Positions 1 through 8,258 of a stretch of 64,000 nt of DNA are shown piece after piece; position 1 is the first letter of the stretch, and every line of letters starts with the position of its first letter. The stretch covers positions 672,487-736,486 of the forward strand of contig NZ_JBLZNC010000001.1 in the NCBI RefSeq assembly GCF_048553715.1, given 5' to 3'. The notes below the pieces were generated by a model. The model was not told where the DNA came from and searched no databases. It was given only the letters and a program-made list of their open reading frames with translations. Source of the stretch: Sagittula sp048553715 (lineage in GTDB: Bacteria; Pseudomonadota; Alphaproteobacteria; Rhodobacterales; Rhodobacteraceae). Both the position numbers and the translations under genes were made by a program.

Positions 1-2
1 TC

Positions 3-551
3 GATTGGCTGACCCCGTTTTCCCTGCTGACCGGTGTGGCTGTCGTGTTGGGCTATGCCCTGCTTGGGGCCACATGGATCGTGATGAAGACAGAGGCGGA
101 CATCCAGATCCAGATGCGCCGCTATGCGTGGGGATTGGGCGTTGCCACCCTTGCGCTGATTGGCGTGGTCAGCCTGCTTACGCCGTTTCAGGACGCGGTC
201 TATTTCGAGCGTTGGTTCAGCCTGCCCGGCAGCCTGTGGTCGATGCTTGTGCCGGTCATGATGCTGGCGCTGGCGTGGAGTTTCTTCACCGGATTGCGCG
301 ACCATTCCGACCTGAAGCCGTTCCTGTCGGCGCTGGGTTTCTTTGTGGTCAGCTTTGTGGGCATCGGCATCAGCTTTTATCCGATGATGGTGCCGCCCGC
401 CCTGACCATTCAAGAAGCCGCAGCCCCTGACAGCAGCCTTTTGTTCACCCTTGTGGGCGCGGCGATCCTGCTGCCAATCATTCTGGCATATACCGCCTAC
501 GCCTACTGGGTGTTTCGCGGCAAAATGGACCCGGCCGAGGGGTATCACTGA
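3..551 (+). CDS. cydB: Cytochrome bd-type quinol oxidase subunit II, C-terminal part (CydB/CioB)
   Basis: The 5' end lies outside the window; 182 codons remain. The product is the membrane subunit that partners CydA in the terminal oxidase that reduces oxygen with quinol. Visible are four or five hydrophobic helices, the segment GYALLGATWIVMKTE near the start, and the typical end PAYAYWVFRGK-like (here TAYAYWVFRGKMDPAEGYH). The length and ending fit the last 180 residues of a roughly 335-380 residue CydB. The stop codon overlaps the start of a 36-codon gene (TGATG), the usual arrangement with a DUF2474 accessory peptide. Whether it is the cyanide-insensitive (CioB) subtype cannot be told from this part alone. 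Confidence 0.93.
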   Translation, partial: DWLTPFSLLTGVAVVLGYALLGATWIVMKTEADIQIQMRRYAWGLGVATLALIGVVSLLTPFQDAVYFERWFSLPGSLWSMLVPVMMLALAWSFFTGLRDHSDLKPFLSALGFFVVSFVGIGISFYPMMVPPALTIQEAAAPDSSLLFTLVGAAILLPIILAYTAYAYWVFRGKMDPAEGYH

Positions 552-661
552 TGCCTCTACGCGAGACCGCAAAACGCTGGGGCTGGTTCATCGCCATTTG
601 GCTGCTGAGCGTTCTGGCCCTGAGCCTGGTGGCGATGATGATCCGAGCCGCAATTCTATGA
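551..661 (+). CDS. DUF2474-type small membrane protein of the cytochrome bd operon
   Basis: A 36-residue protein starting MPLRETAKRWGWF with one central hydrophobic helix (about residues 13-33). Its ATG overlaps the cydB stop codon, so translation is probably coupled. Short single-helix proteins with a basic, Trp-containing N-terminus immediately after cydB are the DUF2474 family, the positional counterpart of CydX in alpha- and other proteobacteria; a role in oxidase assembly or stability is inferred from that position. A strong hairpin follows directly, so this closes the operon. Confidence 0.85.
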   Translation: MPLRETAKRWGWFIAIWLLSVLALSLVAMMIRAAIL

Positions 662-664
662 CGT

Positions 665-691
665 CAGGGCCGCGATGCCATCGCGGCCCTG
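665..691 (+). terminator. Terminator of the cydAB operon
   Basis: A perfect 12-bp inverted repeat, CAGGGCCGCGAT and ATCGCGGCCCTG, with a 3-nt loop, followed by TTCTATT. It starts 4 nt after the small membrane-protein gene. It also lies between convergent genes and may stop transcription of the decayed operon from the other side. Confidence 0.85.
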
Positions 692-693
692 TT

Positions 694-911
694 CTATTGT
701 CCCCGCCCTTTATGGACGAAAGCGCGTGATGCGATTGGCCGCCATGGCATAGCATAGCCGACATCCGCCAACTCTGTGGCCAACGAAGCAGTGCTGAACA
801 GACCTTCGACGGTGACCGCCTCGAACAGGCCATCGTTTTCGTAAGGCGCGTCAGTCGTGACCAGAACAAGCTGGTTGGCAGGCGGGGGCGGCACGTGGAT
901 GCAGGCGCCCA
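694..911 (-). pseudogene. DUF3299 protein, N-terminally truncated remnant
   Basis: The frame reads GACIHVPPPPANQLV followed by a stretch like the DUF3299 C-terminus (LFSTASLATELADVGYAM). DUF3299 proteins are small periplasmic proteins often encoded after the ABC genes of ZrgA-type zinc-uptake loci. Here the N-terminal two thirds, including the signal peptide, are missing; the frame runs directly out of the preceding permease gene at about position 912. The last residues (RAFVHKGRGQ) also do not look native. A deletion that joined the permease end to the middle of this gene explains the structure. Confidence 0.7.
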
Positions 912-1907
912 CCTAAGGCAGGCAGCAGGCTTGCAATGGCAGCGGCAAGGATCACACCTGCGAGAGCCAGCGCCTCGGGCCCTGCGGGCGGGTTGATTGG
1001 CAACCAAATCCCGAAGTGCGCATCGATTGCGGGACGTGCCAGTGCGAGCGCGCCGTACAACAGGACCACTCCCACCACAGCCCCAATCGCGGCCACCAAA
1101 ACCGCCTCGCACGCCAGTAGGCCAAGAATGGTGATCGGGCTGGCCCCCATGGCGCGCCCAATGGCCATCTCACGCCGGCGTTCATTCAAAGACGCAAAGA
1201 TCATCGCCAACATCCCCATCAGGGCGGTCACAACGACCATAAACGACACACCGACCAAAGCGGTTTCTGCCACACCGACGATCTGCCAGAGCTGGGCCAA
1301 AGCCACTCTGGGCAGAATGGCCAACAACAGCTCCTCTGAGCAGTCGTTTATCGCGCGTTGCAGGCCAAAGATCTGCAAGCGCGATTCAACCCCGACCAAG
1401 GCGGCCGTGATCGCTTGGGGCTGTAAATCCATCTGGCGGATCACCTTGACCGGCGTGGTGTTCGGCCCTTTGGCCCCGCTTTGCCAGTCAACGTGAATCA
1501 CCTCCATGGCCTGTAAAGAGACGATAACCGTCCGATCCACCGGCGTTCCCGTGCGTCTCAAGATCCCAGCCACACGAAAGGGTTGTTCATCATGATCCGC
1601 GAATGACGCGACACCACGATTGGGGCGTCCCCGTCATAGCCCAACGCATGCGCCACCAGGGCCCCGATCACCGCATCATATAAATCATCCAGCCCGGTCC
1701 CATGCGCCACTTCCAACGCGCGCCCACCCCGACACCGGTAATGATCAAAGAATGCCTGCGTCGTTCCCATGACGCGAAATTGCCGGTGGCTGTCCCCGGT
1801 TTTTCGACGCCCAGAAAAAGGCCGACAGACAAGGCAATGGCCAGAACGGGCATTCCGACGGTTAGTGCCCGGGCCATAAGTGACTGAAAAGCCGATCGCA
1901 CAACCAT
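912..1907 (-). pseudogene. FtsX/MacB-like ABC permease, frameshifted remnant
   Basis: Pieces of one permease are spread over three frames. The N-terminus (MVVRSAFQSLMARALTV, first transmembrane segment) runs from 1907 to about 1800. A middle piece with ALEVAHGTGLDDLYDAVIGA lies in a second frame. The C-terminal FtsX domain (MVVVTALMGMLAMIFASLNE, RREMAIGRAMGA, then further helices) lies at 920-1573. The periplasmic domain is much too short, so an internal deletion is present as well as frameshifts. An intact protein would be about 400 residues and would pair with the LolD-like ATPase upstream. No functional product is expected. Confidence 0.8.
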
Positions 1908-2520
1908 GCGGCCCCCCGCGAGGTAGTGACAATCTCTGCCAACCGAACGAAACGGTCGGACCGAACTGAGAGCCGTACGTCATGGCTGACCATCAGGACG
2001 GTTGCTTCAGACATGCGGGCTTGCTCTAAAAGTGTGTCAACAAACCCTTTCTGCCCGGCGCACCCAACGCAGACCTCGGTTCATCCGCCACAATCAAGGG
2101 TGGGCTGCCGATCAAGGCCCGCGCTACAGCAACCCGCTGCTGTTGCCCGACGCTCTACCGGCTTGCGGTCACTTGGCTTATGTTGTCAGGCAGATGCAGT
2201 GCCCTGCACAAGCTATCTGCCGCGGTACGCCCACCCGCACGCTTGCGCCGTTGCGGCGCGAAACGCAGCGGCAACAGGATGTTGTCAGCGACGCTCGCGT
2301 CGGGCAGGAGGTTGAATTGCTGGAAAATAACGCCGATTTGCTCGGCTCTGAAGCGGTCCCGCTGCGACGGGCGCAATCGAGATATATCCGAGCCGTTGAT
2401 GCAAACCTGTCCGCTTTGCGGATGCGCAATACCGCAGATGATTGAAAGCAGTGAAGATTTGCCCGACCCGCTTGCGCCAAGCAACAAAACACGCTCTCCC
2501 TTGGCCACCGAAAAATCCGG
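1908..2520 (-). pseudogene. LolD-like ABC transporter ATPase, 5'-truncated and frameshifted remnant
   Basis: The Walker A region GERVLLLGASGSGKSSLL (about 2460-2510) and the Q-loop region IGVIFQQFNLLP are intact in one frame; GQQQRVAVARAL and LIVADEPRSAL (signature and Walker B) follow in another; VLMVSHDVRLSVRSDRFV follows in a third. About 20 N-terminal codons and the start are missing, because the frame opens inside the zrgA-like gene at about 2520. At least two frameshifts separate the pieces, so this is a pseudogene of a LolD/MacB-type exporter ATPase that once worked with the permease downstream. Confidence 0.85.
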
Positions 2521-2960
2521 GGATAATCCGCATGAAAGCCATTATGCCCGGCTTCATGTTCGTCATGCCCACCATGGCCGTGGTCATCGTGATCTTCATG
2601 TCCGTGGTCATCGTGGTCGTGAGCTTCATGGTCTGGCGTAGCCCCGCCCAAATGCAGCTCCGCTTCGGCAGATTGAACGCTACAGCCAGCGGCTTCGGGC
2701 ATTTTGAAAACAGTTTCGGACGTTTCAAGCATTCTCAAAGCAGCGGCAACCGCCTGCCGATCCTCCTGTTGCTCCAGCGGATGTTTGAAACCCACAACGT
2801 CCATTCCCGGCGCCATGATCAAAATCTCCACCTGATCATTCTCGACAGCGATTTGTATCACAGGTTCACCGTGCACGCGGGCATCTAGCTGACGAGGCTC
2901 CTGCGCCAAAGCAGGAAATGCGCCACTCGCCAATATCGGCAAAAATCCGATACTTTTCAT
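2521..2960 (-). pseudogene. ZrgA-like (DUF2796) periplasmic zinc-uptake protein, 3'-truncated
   Basis: The gene starts normally (MKSIGFLPILASGAFPALAQ, a signal peptide, with AAGG upstream) and includes RQLDARVHGEPVIQIAVEN and the metal-binding His/Asp cluster (HDHDDHGHEDHDDHGHGG) typical of DUF2796/ZrgA proteins. After about 146 codons, at HADY, it runs into the ABC ATPase gene out of frame, so the C-terminal domain is lost. The open frame continues to 2178, but that part is out-of-frame ATPase sequence. A truncated secreted His-rich peptide could still be made; transport function is unlikely. A Zur-like palindrome lies about 80 bp upstream. Confidence 0.8.
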
Positions 2961-3040
2961 AGCCTTACCCTTGAAGCCAGTCTTTGAAGTAAGTCATTCT
3001 AATTGCAAGCACGCATTTCCGTACATCGCCCCACCGAAAC

Positions 3041-3058
3041 GTAACGTCATAACATCAC
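3041..3058. promoter_or_regulatory. Zur-box-like palindrome upstream of the zrgA remnant
   Basis: On the minus strand it reads GTGATGTTATGACGTTAC. This resembles the alphaproteobacterial Zur operator type built from two GTNATGTTA-like half-sites; the two halves agree at 6 of 9 positions here. It lies 81-98 bp upstream of the zrgA start, a sensible distance for repression. The consensus was recalled, not searched, so the call is tentative, but the site fits the zinc-uptake identity of the decayed operon. Confidence 0.45.
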
Positions 3059-3099
3059 AGACGACAAGTGCACGTCTGGCGGTGTTCGATTAAGGCACC

Positions 3100-4186
3100 G
3101 ACCTGCTCCCCTGAACAGTCCGGTGTTTTGAGTTAGCCTGTTCTCCAACAAGGTGACAGACGATCAAGAGAAGCCGTTTCAGCGACGAACAGATTATCGA
3201 GATAATGAATGAGCATCAGGCTGGGCCATGAAAGAGAAGCGATATAATCAGAAGTGGGCCTGTGTTTTGGCCGGGATCGATCCGCGCGTCTACCGACGTG
3301 TGTCAAAGCGGCCAGCGGATACCGAGCTGAGGGATCGGTTGAAAGAGCTGTCATCTAAACGAAGGCGGTTTGGCTATCGACGGCTGCACATCCTGCTCAA
3401 ACGCGAAGGCTGGAAGGTTAACTGGATCGAAGCCCGTAAAGCAGACGATCCGGGGGATCGTTTGTGGGGCGGAGCGCTGTATCGGATCTACCCGAAGAAA
3501 GGTTAACGTAACTTTAACGGAATGGTCGCAAGCGTGCAGTGGGCACTCGAGCACCGATCATTGCCCGGCAGGCGATTGCAAAGCAATCTGCCGATAGGGG
3601 CGATCCCGCAGGGGCCAAACCAACGGTGGTCGCTCGACTTTGTGTCCGACAGTCTGTCATGTGGCCGCAGGTTCCGCATTCTCAACGTGATCGATGACCT
3701 CAGCCGCGAGTGCTTAGCTGCGGTGGTCGATACGTCACTATCGGGAGATCGGGTTGTACGGGAACTGGATCGCATTGCTGAGATGCGCGGCTACCCTTGC
3801 TTGGGGGTCAGCGACAACGGCACAGAACTGACCTCGAACGCCATTCTGAAATGGCAGAAGGACCGCAAGGTCGAGTGGCATTACATCGCGCCAGGAAAGC
3901 CCATGCGAGACACGGCTTCGTCGAGAGCTTCAATGGCCGCCAGCGCGACGAGTGCCTTAACGAGCACCTGTTCGCCAACCGTCGTCCATTGGGCTCGAAC
4001 CAATGGCGCCTTCAATGGACGACCATGCCAGAGCACTCATCTCGGCTTGGCGCAATGACTTCAACAATCACCACCCACACACAAGCCTCGCTGGCATGAC
4101 GGCAGCTGAATAGGCTAACCGGTCAAAGGAAGACCAAAACCTGAACAGAGCTTACCTAAATTAGCGGAAGCAATGGGGAACAGGTC
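3100..4186 (+). mobile_element. Decayed IS3-family insertion sequence
   Basis: Candidate terminal inverted repeats are GACCTGCTCCCC at 3100-3111 and, inverted, GGGGAACAGGTC at 4175-4186 (11 of 12 match). The 1.09-kb interior holds an IS3-type orfA beginning (KRSRFSDEQIIEIMNEHQAG, about 3160-3225) that jumps straight into orfB, so most of orfA is deleted. No clear target duplication was seen beside the repeats, which makes the exact ends uncertain. The element sits between the zinc-operon remnant and lon and is probably immobile. Confidence 0.7.
3228..4113 (+). pseudogene. IS3-family transposase OrfB, frameshifted
   Basis: The beginning matches IS3 OrfB (DRLKELSSKRRRFGYRRLHILL, the HTH_21 region), but an inserted stretch after GWKVNW and a stop at 3504-3506 break the frame. 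The DDE integrase core continues from about 3597 in another frame: QGPNQRWSLDFVSDSL (first Asp), then VSDNGTELTSNAI (second Asp). The final part with the catalytic Glu (KPM then FVESFNGR) shifts frame again near 3905. Three frames are needed to rebuild one protein, so no active transposase is made. Confidence 0.85.
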
Positions 4187-4240
4187 AGCGCACTTAGATT
4201 ATTGGCAGCATGATCACATGATTAGGCTGCCACATGCAAA

Positions 4241-4268
4241 ACCCCCGGCAGCTGATGCCACCGGGGGT
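4241..4268 (-). terminator. Terminator of lon
   Basis: Inverted repeat ACCCCCGG and CCGGGGGT with a 12-nt loop. Read on the minus strand the hairpin is followed by TTTTGC. It lies about 40 nt after the lon stop codon and is therefore its likely intrinsic terminator. Confidence 0.8.
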
Positions 4269-4305
4269 AATTTATATTTATGCAAACTGTGGAGTAAGTG
4301 CGCGC

Positions 4306-6717
4306 TTAATGCGCAACAGATCCCGCCCGCGCCTCTTCGGAGGATTTCGCCGCAGCCGCGGCCGCAGCCTCTTCCGCCGCCTCGTCCCATTCGATCGGCT
4401 CCGGCTTGGACACCAACGCCTGCGCCAGAACTTCAGAGACATGCTTCACGGGAATGATCTGCAGCCCCTCTTTGACGTTGTCCGGAATATCCGCCAAATC
4501 TTTCTCGTTTTCTTCGGGAATGAAAACGGTTTTGATCCCACCGCGCAATGCGGCCAGCAGTTTTTCCTTCAAACCACCAATCGGCATGGCGTTCCCGCGT
4601 AAGGAAACTTCGCCCGTCATTGCTACATCCTTACGCACCGGGATTTGCGTCAACACCGATACAATCGAGGTTACCATGGCAAGACCGGCCGAGGGACCAT
4701 CCTTGGGTGTCGCACCATCCGGCACGTGAACGTGGATATCGAGCTTATCGAATTTTGGCGGTTTCACACCGATTTCGGGCGAGATCGAGCGTACGTAGGA
4801 CGACGCCGCATCAATCGATTCCTTCATCACATCGCCAAGTTTACCGGTCGTTTTCATCCGACCTTTCCCCGGCAGTTTCAACGCCTCGATATGCAGCAGG
4901 TCCCCACCGACGGAGGTCCAGGCAAGCCCGGTGACCACGCCGATCTGGTGTTCGTCTTCGGCCAATCCATAGCGGTGCTTTCGCACGCCCAAGAAGTCAT
5001 TCAAATTGTCGGAATTCACAGAAACTTCGTTGGTCTCTTTCTTAACAATTTTCGTGACTGCCTTACGGGCAATCTTGGCGATCTCGCGTTCAAGATTCCG
5101 CACACCGGCCTCGCGGGTGTAATAACGCACCACATCCGTCAGCGCTTCGTCCGAAACTTCGAATTCACCTTTCTTAAGGCCGTGGTTCTTTACCACTTTA
5201 TCCAAGAGGTGCCGCTTGGCGATCTCGAGCTTCTCATCTTCGGTGTAGCCGGACAGGGAAATGATCTCCATCCGGTCCAGAAGCGGACCCGGCATGTTGT
5301 AGCTGTTCGACGTCGTCACAAACATGACGTTCGACAAATCGTACTCCACCTCAAGGTAGTGGTCGACGAACGTCCCGTTTTGTTCCGGATCAAGCACCTC
5401 CAACATTGCAGAAGCGGGATCACCACGGAAATCCTGCCCCATCTTGTCGATTTCATCCAACAAGATCAGCGGGTTTGTGGTTTTCGCCTTCTTCAGCGCC
5501 TGAATGATTTTGCCAGGCATGGAGCCGATGTAAGTCCGGCGGTGGCCGCGGATCTCGGATTCATCGCGCACCCCGCCAAGGCTGATGCGAATGAATTCAC
5601 GACCAGTCGATTTGGCGATTGATTTGCCCAGCGACGTCTTACCAACCCCGGGAGGTCCGACAAGGCAGAGGATCGGCCCTTTCAATTTCTGGCTGCGCGC
5701 CTGAACCGCAAGGTATTCGACAATGCGCTCCTTAACCTTATCCAAGGAGTAGTGGTCCGCGTCGAGGATATCCTGCGCGCGGTTAAGGTCTTTCTTAACG
5801 CGCGATTTTGTACCCCACGGAATCGACAGCATCCAGTCGAGGTAGTTGCGCACCACGGTGGCTTCCGCTGACATCGGCGACATGTTCTTGAGCTTCTTAA
5901 GCTCGGCATCCGCCTTTTCGCGCGCCTCTTTCGACAGCTTGGTGTTGTTAATCCGCTCTTCGAGCTCGGCGATCTCGCCTTCGCCCTCTTCGCCGTCGCC
6001 AAGCTCCTTCTGAATGGCCTTCATCTGCTCATTCAGATAATATTCACGCTGCGTCTTCTCCATCTGGGATTTAACACGGGTTTTGATCTTTTTCTCGACC
6101 TGCAACACGGACATTTCGCCCTGCATCAGGCCATAGACCTTCTCCAACCGCTCCGCCACAGACAGCGTTTCCAGAAGTTCCTGCTTTTGTTCGACTTCGA
6201 CGCCCAAGTGGCCCGCAACAAGATCTGCGAGCTGCGCGGGTTCCGTCGCCTCGGAGACGGCGGCCATGGCCTCTTCGGGGATGTTCTTTTTAACCTTGGT
6301 GTAGCGCTCGAATTCCTCGGCAACCGTATGGGTTAACGCTTCGACCGTGGCAGGATCGCCTTCCATCTCGGTCAGGTATTCCGCGCTTGCTTCGAAAAAT
6401 TTCTCGTTCTCGATGTAGTTCGTGATGCGCACGCGGCTCTGGCCTTCGACCAGAACCTTGACCGTACCATCGGGAAGTTTCAGCAATTGCAACACGTTAG
6501 CCAGCACACCTGCGCGGTAGATCCCCTCTTGATCGGGGTCATCCACAGACGGGTCGATCTGACTGGCCAGCAATATCTGCTTGTCGTCGTTCATCACCTC
6601 TTCCAGAGCGCGAACCGATTTTTCACGGCCCACAAAGAGCGGCACGATCATATGCGGAAAGACCACAATATCGCGCAGCGGCAGCACTGGGTAAGACGGG
6701 TTAAGAGGCTGTTTCAT
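4306..6717 (-). CDS. lon: ATP-dependent Lon protease
   Basis: An 803-residue protein, the normal length for LonA. It degrades misfolded and regulatory proteins in the cytoplasm. Visible in order are the substrate-binding N-terminal domain (YPVLPLRDIVVFPHMIVPL), a coiled-coil stretch with EYYLNEQMKAIQKELG, Walker A GPPGVGKTS, Walker B ILLDEIDKM, and the protease domain with the catalytic serine in PKDGPSAG (Ser676) and lysine in GLKEKLLAALRGG. The frame is open further upstream, but the ATG at 6717 gives the canonical N-terminus (MKQPLNPSYPVLPLRD) and has AGGAAA 8 nt before it. A heat-shock-type promoter lies upstream. The C-terminus is rich in Ala and Glu, as in related species. Confidence 0.97.
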   Translation of the reverse strand: MKQPLNPSYPVLPLRDIVVFPHMIVPLFVGREKSVRALEEVMNDDKQILLASQIDPSVDDPDQEGIYRAGVLANVLQLLKLPDGTVKVLVEGQSRVRITNYIENEKFFEASAEYLTEMEGDPATVEALTHTVAEEFERYTKVKKNIPEEAMAAVSEATEPAQLADLVAGHLGVEVEQKQELLETLSVAERLEKVYGLMQGEMSVLQVEKKIKTRVKSQMEKTQREYYLNEQMKAIQKELGDGEEGEGEIAELEERINNTKLSKEAREKADAELKKLKNMSPMSAEATVVRNYLDWMLSIPWGTKSRVKKDLNRAQDILDADHYSLDKVKERIVEYLAVQARSQKLKGPILCLVGPPGVGKTSLGKSIAKSTGREFIRISLGGVRDESEIRGHRRTYIGSMPGKIIQALKKAKTTNPLILLDEIDKMGQDFRGDPASAMLEVLDPEQNGTFVDHYLEVEYDLSNVMFVTTSNSYNMPGPLLDRMEIISLSGYTEDEKLEIAKRHLLDKVVKNHGLKKGEFEVSDEALTDVVRYYTREAGVRNLEREIAKIARKAVTKIVKKETNEVSVNSDNLNDFLGVRKHRYGLAEDEHQIGVVTGLAWTSVGGDLLHIEALKLPGKGRMKTTGKLGDVMKESIDAASSYVRSISPEIGVKPPKFDKLDIHVHVPDGATPKDGPSAGLAMVTSIVSVLTQIPVRKDVAMTGEVSLRGNAMPIGGLKEKLLAALRGGIKTVFIPEENEKDLADIPDNVKEGLQIIPVKHVSEVLAQALVSKPEPIEWDEAAEEAAAAAAAKSSEEARAGSVAH

Positions 6718-6792
6718 GCTCGCGTTTCCTGTTCTTGGCAGGACGGCCCTGCCCCGCTTTGCGGCAGCTTGGGTCGTCCCCGGAGGGATGAC

Positions 6793-6823
6793 TATATTTG
6801 GGGAAGCTCGCTCATATTTCAAG
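6793..6823 (-). promoter_or_regulatory. Sigma32 (RpoH)-type promoter of lon
   Basis: On the minus strand the sequence reads CTTGAAA, then 13 nt, then CCCCAAATATA. This matches the heat-shock promoter pattern CTTGAAA-N(13-17)-CCCCATNT closely. The -10-like box ends about 75 nt upstream of the lon ATG. lon is a classical heat-shock gene, so position and sequence agree. Confidence 0.75.
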
Positions 6824-7001
6824 CAAGTCTTGAGGTTATCCCCTCCAATATCGTTTCGATTTAGAATGACCTCACCGGACCGCGGGCGCAAGCGCCGTTG
6901 AACCCGTTGCAGCGCCTAGGTCGCGGCCAGCGCACCGGCTGCGGCGCCGTCGCGGGTGCCGTGGTTAACACTCCGCGATGGCATAGGTTTTTTAACTAAG
7001 G

Positions 7002-8084
7002 TTACGCGTCGAACGCCGGATAATCGGTATACCCGGCGCGTCCGCCGCCATAGTACGTATCCGGATCCCCATCTGCCAATGGCTTATCACGCTTCAAACG
7101 CTCAGCCAGATCCGGATTGGCGATGTAGGGACGCCCGAAAGCCACCAGATCCACATCTCCCTCCGCGACCCGAGCCATCGCCAACTCGCGGTCATAATTG
7201 TTGTTGCCCATCCATGCCCCATCAAACAGGGCTTTTAGTGCACGAAGATCGACGTTTTCGGGCAGATCACGCGGGCCTCCGGTCTGTCCTTCGACGATGT
7301 GAAGATAGGCCAACCCGCGTCCGCTCAGACTGCGCACCACATATTCAGCAAGTTCCGCAGGATCGCTGTCCTCCGCGCCATTTGCGCCCGAAAACGGAGA
7401 AATGCGCACGCCGACACGATCCGCTTGCCAAGCCCTTGTTACCGCATCGACAATTTCATTAAGGAACCGCCCACGGCATTCGAAACTGCCGCCATAGTCA
7501 TCGGTGCGTTTGTTCGTGCCGTCCTTTAGGAATTGGTCAATAAGGTAGCCGTTTGCTGCGTGGATTTCGACCCCGTCAAAACCAGCAGCACGCGCATTCT
7601 TTGTGGCTTGGCGAAAATCTTCGACAATCCTTGGAATCTCGTCTTTGTCCAAGGCGCGCGGCGTCGACACATCGACCATTTGCGTGCCATCGAAGGTTTT
7701 TACCCCTTCGGCGGCAATCGCGGACGGGGCAACCGGTGCCTGCTCGTTTGGCTGGAGAGAGCGATGAGACACGCGACCAACATGCCATAATTGCAGGACT
7801 ATTTTGCCACCCACCTGATGGACCGCCTCCGTCACCTTCCGCCACTGGTCAATCTGCACAGCGGAATGGATTCCGGGCGTCCACGCGTATCCTTTACCCT
7901 CCGGCGAGATCTGGGTGGCCTCCGTGATGATGAGGCCCGCCCCCGCGCGTTGACGATAATAGTCGATGTGCATGTCCATCGGCGCGTCATATTGCTTTGC
8001 GCGGTTTCTGGTGAGTGGCGCCATAACCACGCGGTTTCGCAGGGAGATGGCGCCCACGGTGATCGGATCAAACAGTTCGGGCAT
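7002..8084 (-). CDS. Old-yellow-enzyme family FMN-dependent alkene reductase (NemA-like)
   Basis: A 360-residue TIM-barrel flavoprotein of the NADH:flavin oxidoreductase / old yellow enzyme family, which reduces activated C=C bonds (N-ethylmaleimide, nitrate esters, enones) with NAD(P)H. Visible are the start PELFDPITVGAISLRNRVVM, the His/Asn substrate pair in VEIHAANGYLIDQFL, the RTDDYGGS loop, and LVAFGRPYIANPDLAERL near the end (FMN phosphate site). The ATG at 8084 was chosen over an upstream one because it begins the conserved N-terminus and has GAAAGG 9 nt upstream. Single gene; the physiological substrate cannot be told. Confidence 0.93.
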   Translation of the reverse strand: MPELFDPITVGAISLRNRVVMAPLTRNRAKQYDAPMDMHIDYYRQRAGAGLIITEATQISPEGKGYAWTPGIHSAVQIDQWRKVTEAVHQVGGKIVLQLWHVGRVSHRSLQPNEQAPVAPSAIAAEGVKTFDGTQMVDVSTPRALDKDEIPRIVEDFRQATKNARAAGFDGVEIHAANGYLIDQFLKDGTNKRTDDYGGSFECRGRFLNEIVDAVTRAWQADRVGVRISPFSGANGAEDSDPAELAEYVVRSLSGRGLAYLHIVEGQTGGPRDLPENVDLRALKALFDGAWMGNNNYDRELAMARVAEGDVDLVAFGRPYIANPDLAERLKRDKPLADGDPDTYYGGGRAGYTDYPAFDA

Positions 8085-8258
8085 GTTAAGGTTGCCTTTC
8101 AGGTATCGTGACATCGGCTTCGTCGAGCGAAGCCTGACATCAACAATCCCTAACGCAAACCGTTCCGCGCCCTTCGGTGCATATACACCCTACCCACTGT
8201 GCACAGACTGCGGGTATTCTGGCTAAAATCGGCGTGCTCGAGTAAACGCACTGCCCGA

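Noticed and set aside
4645..5622. A 325-codon plus-strand frame opposite lon
   Set aside because: Antisense shadow of the conserved lon ATPase and protease domains.
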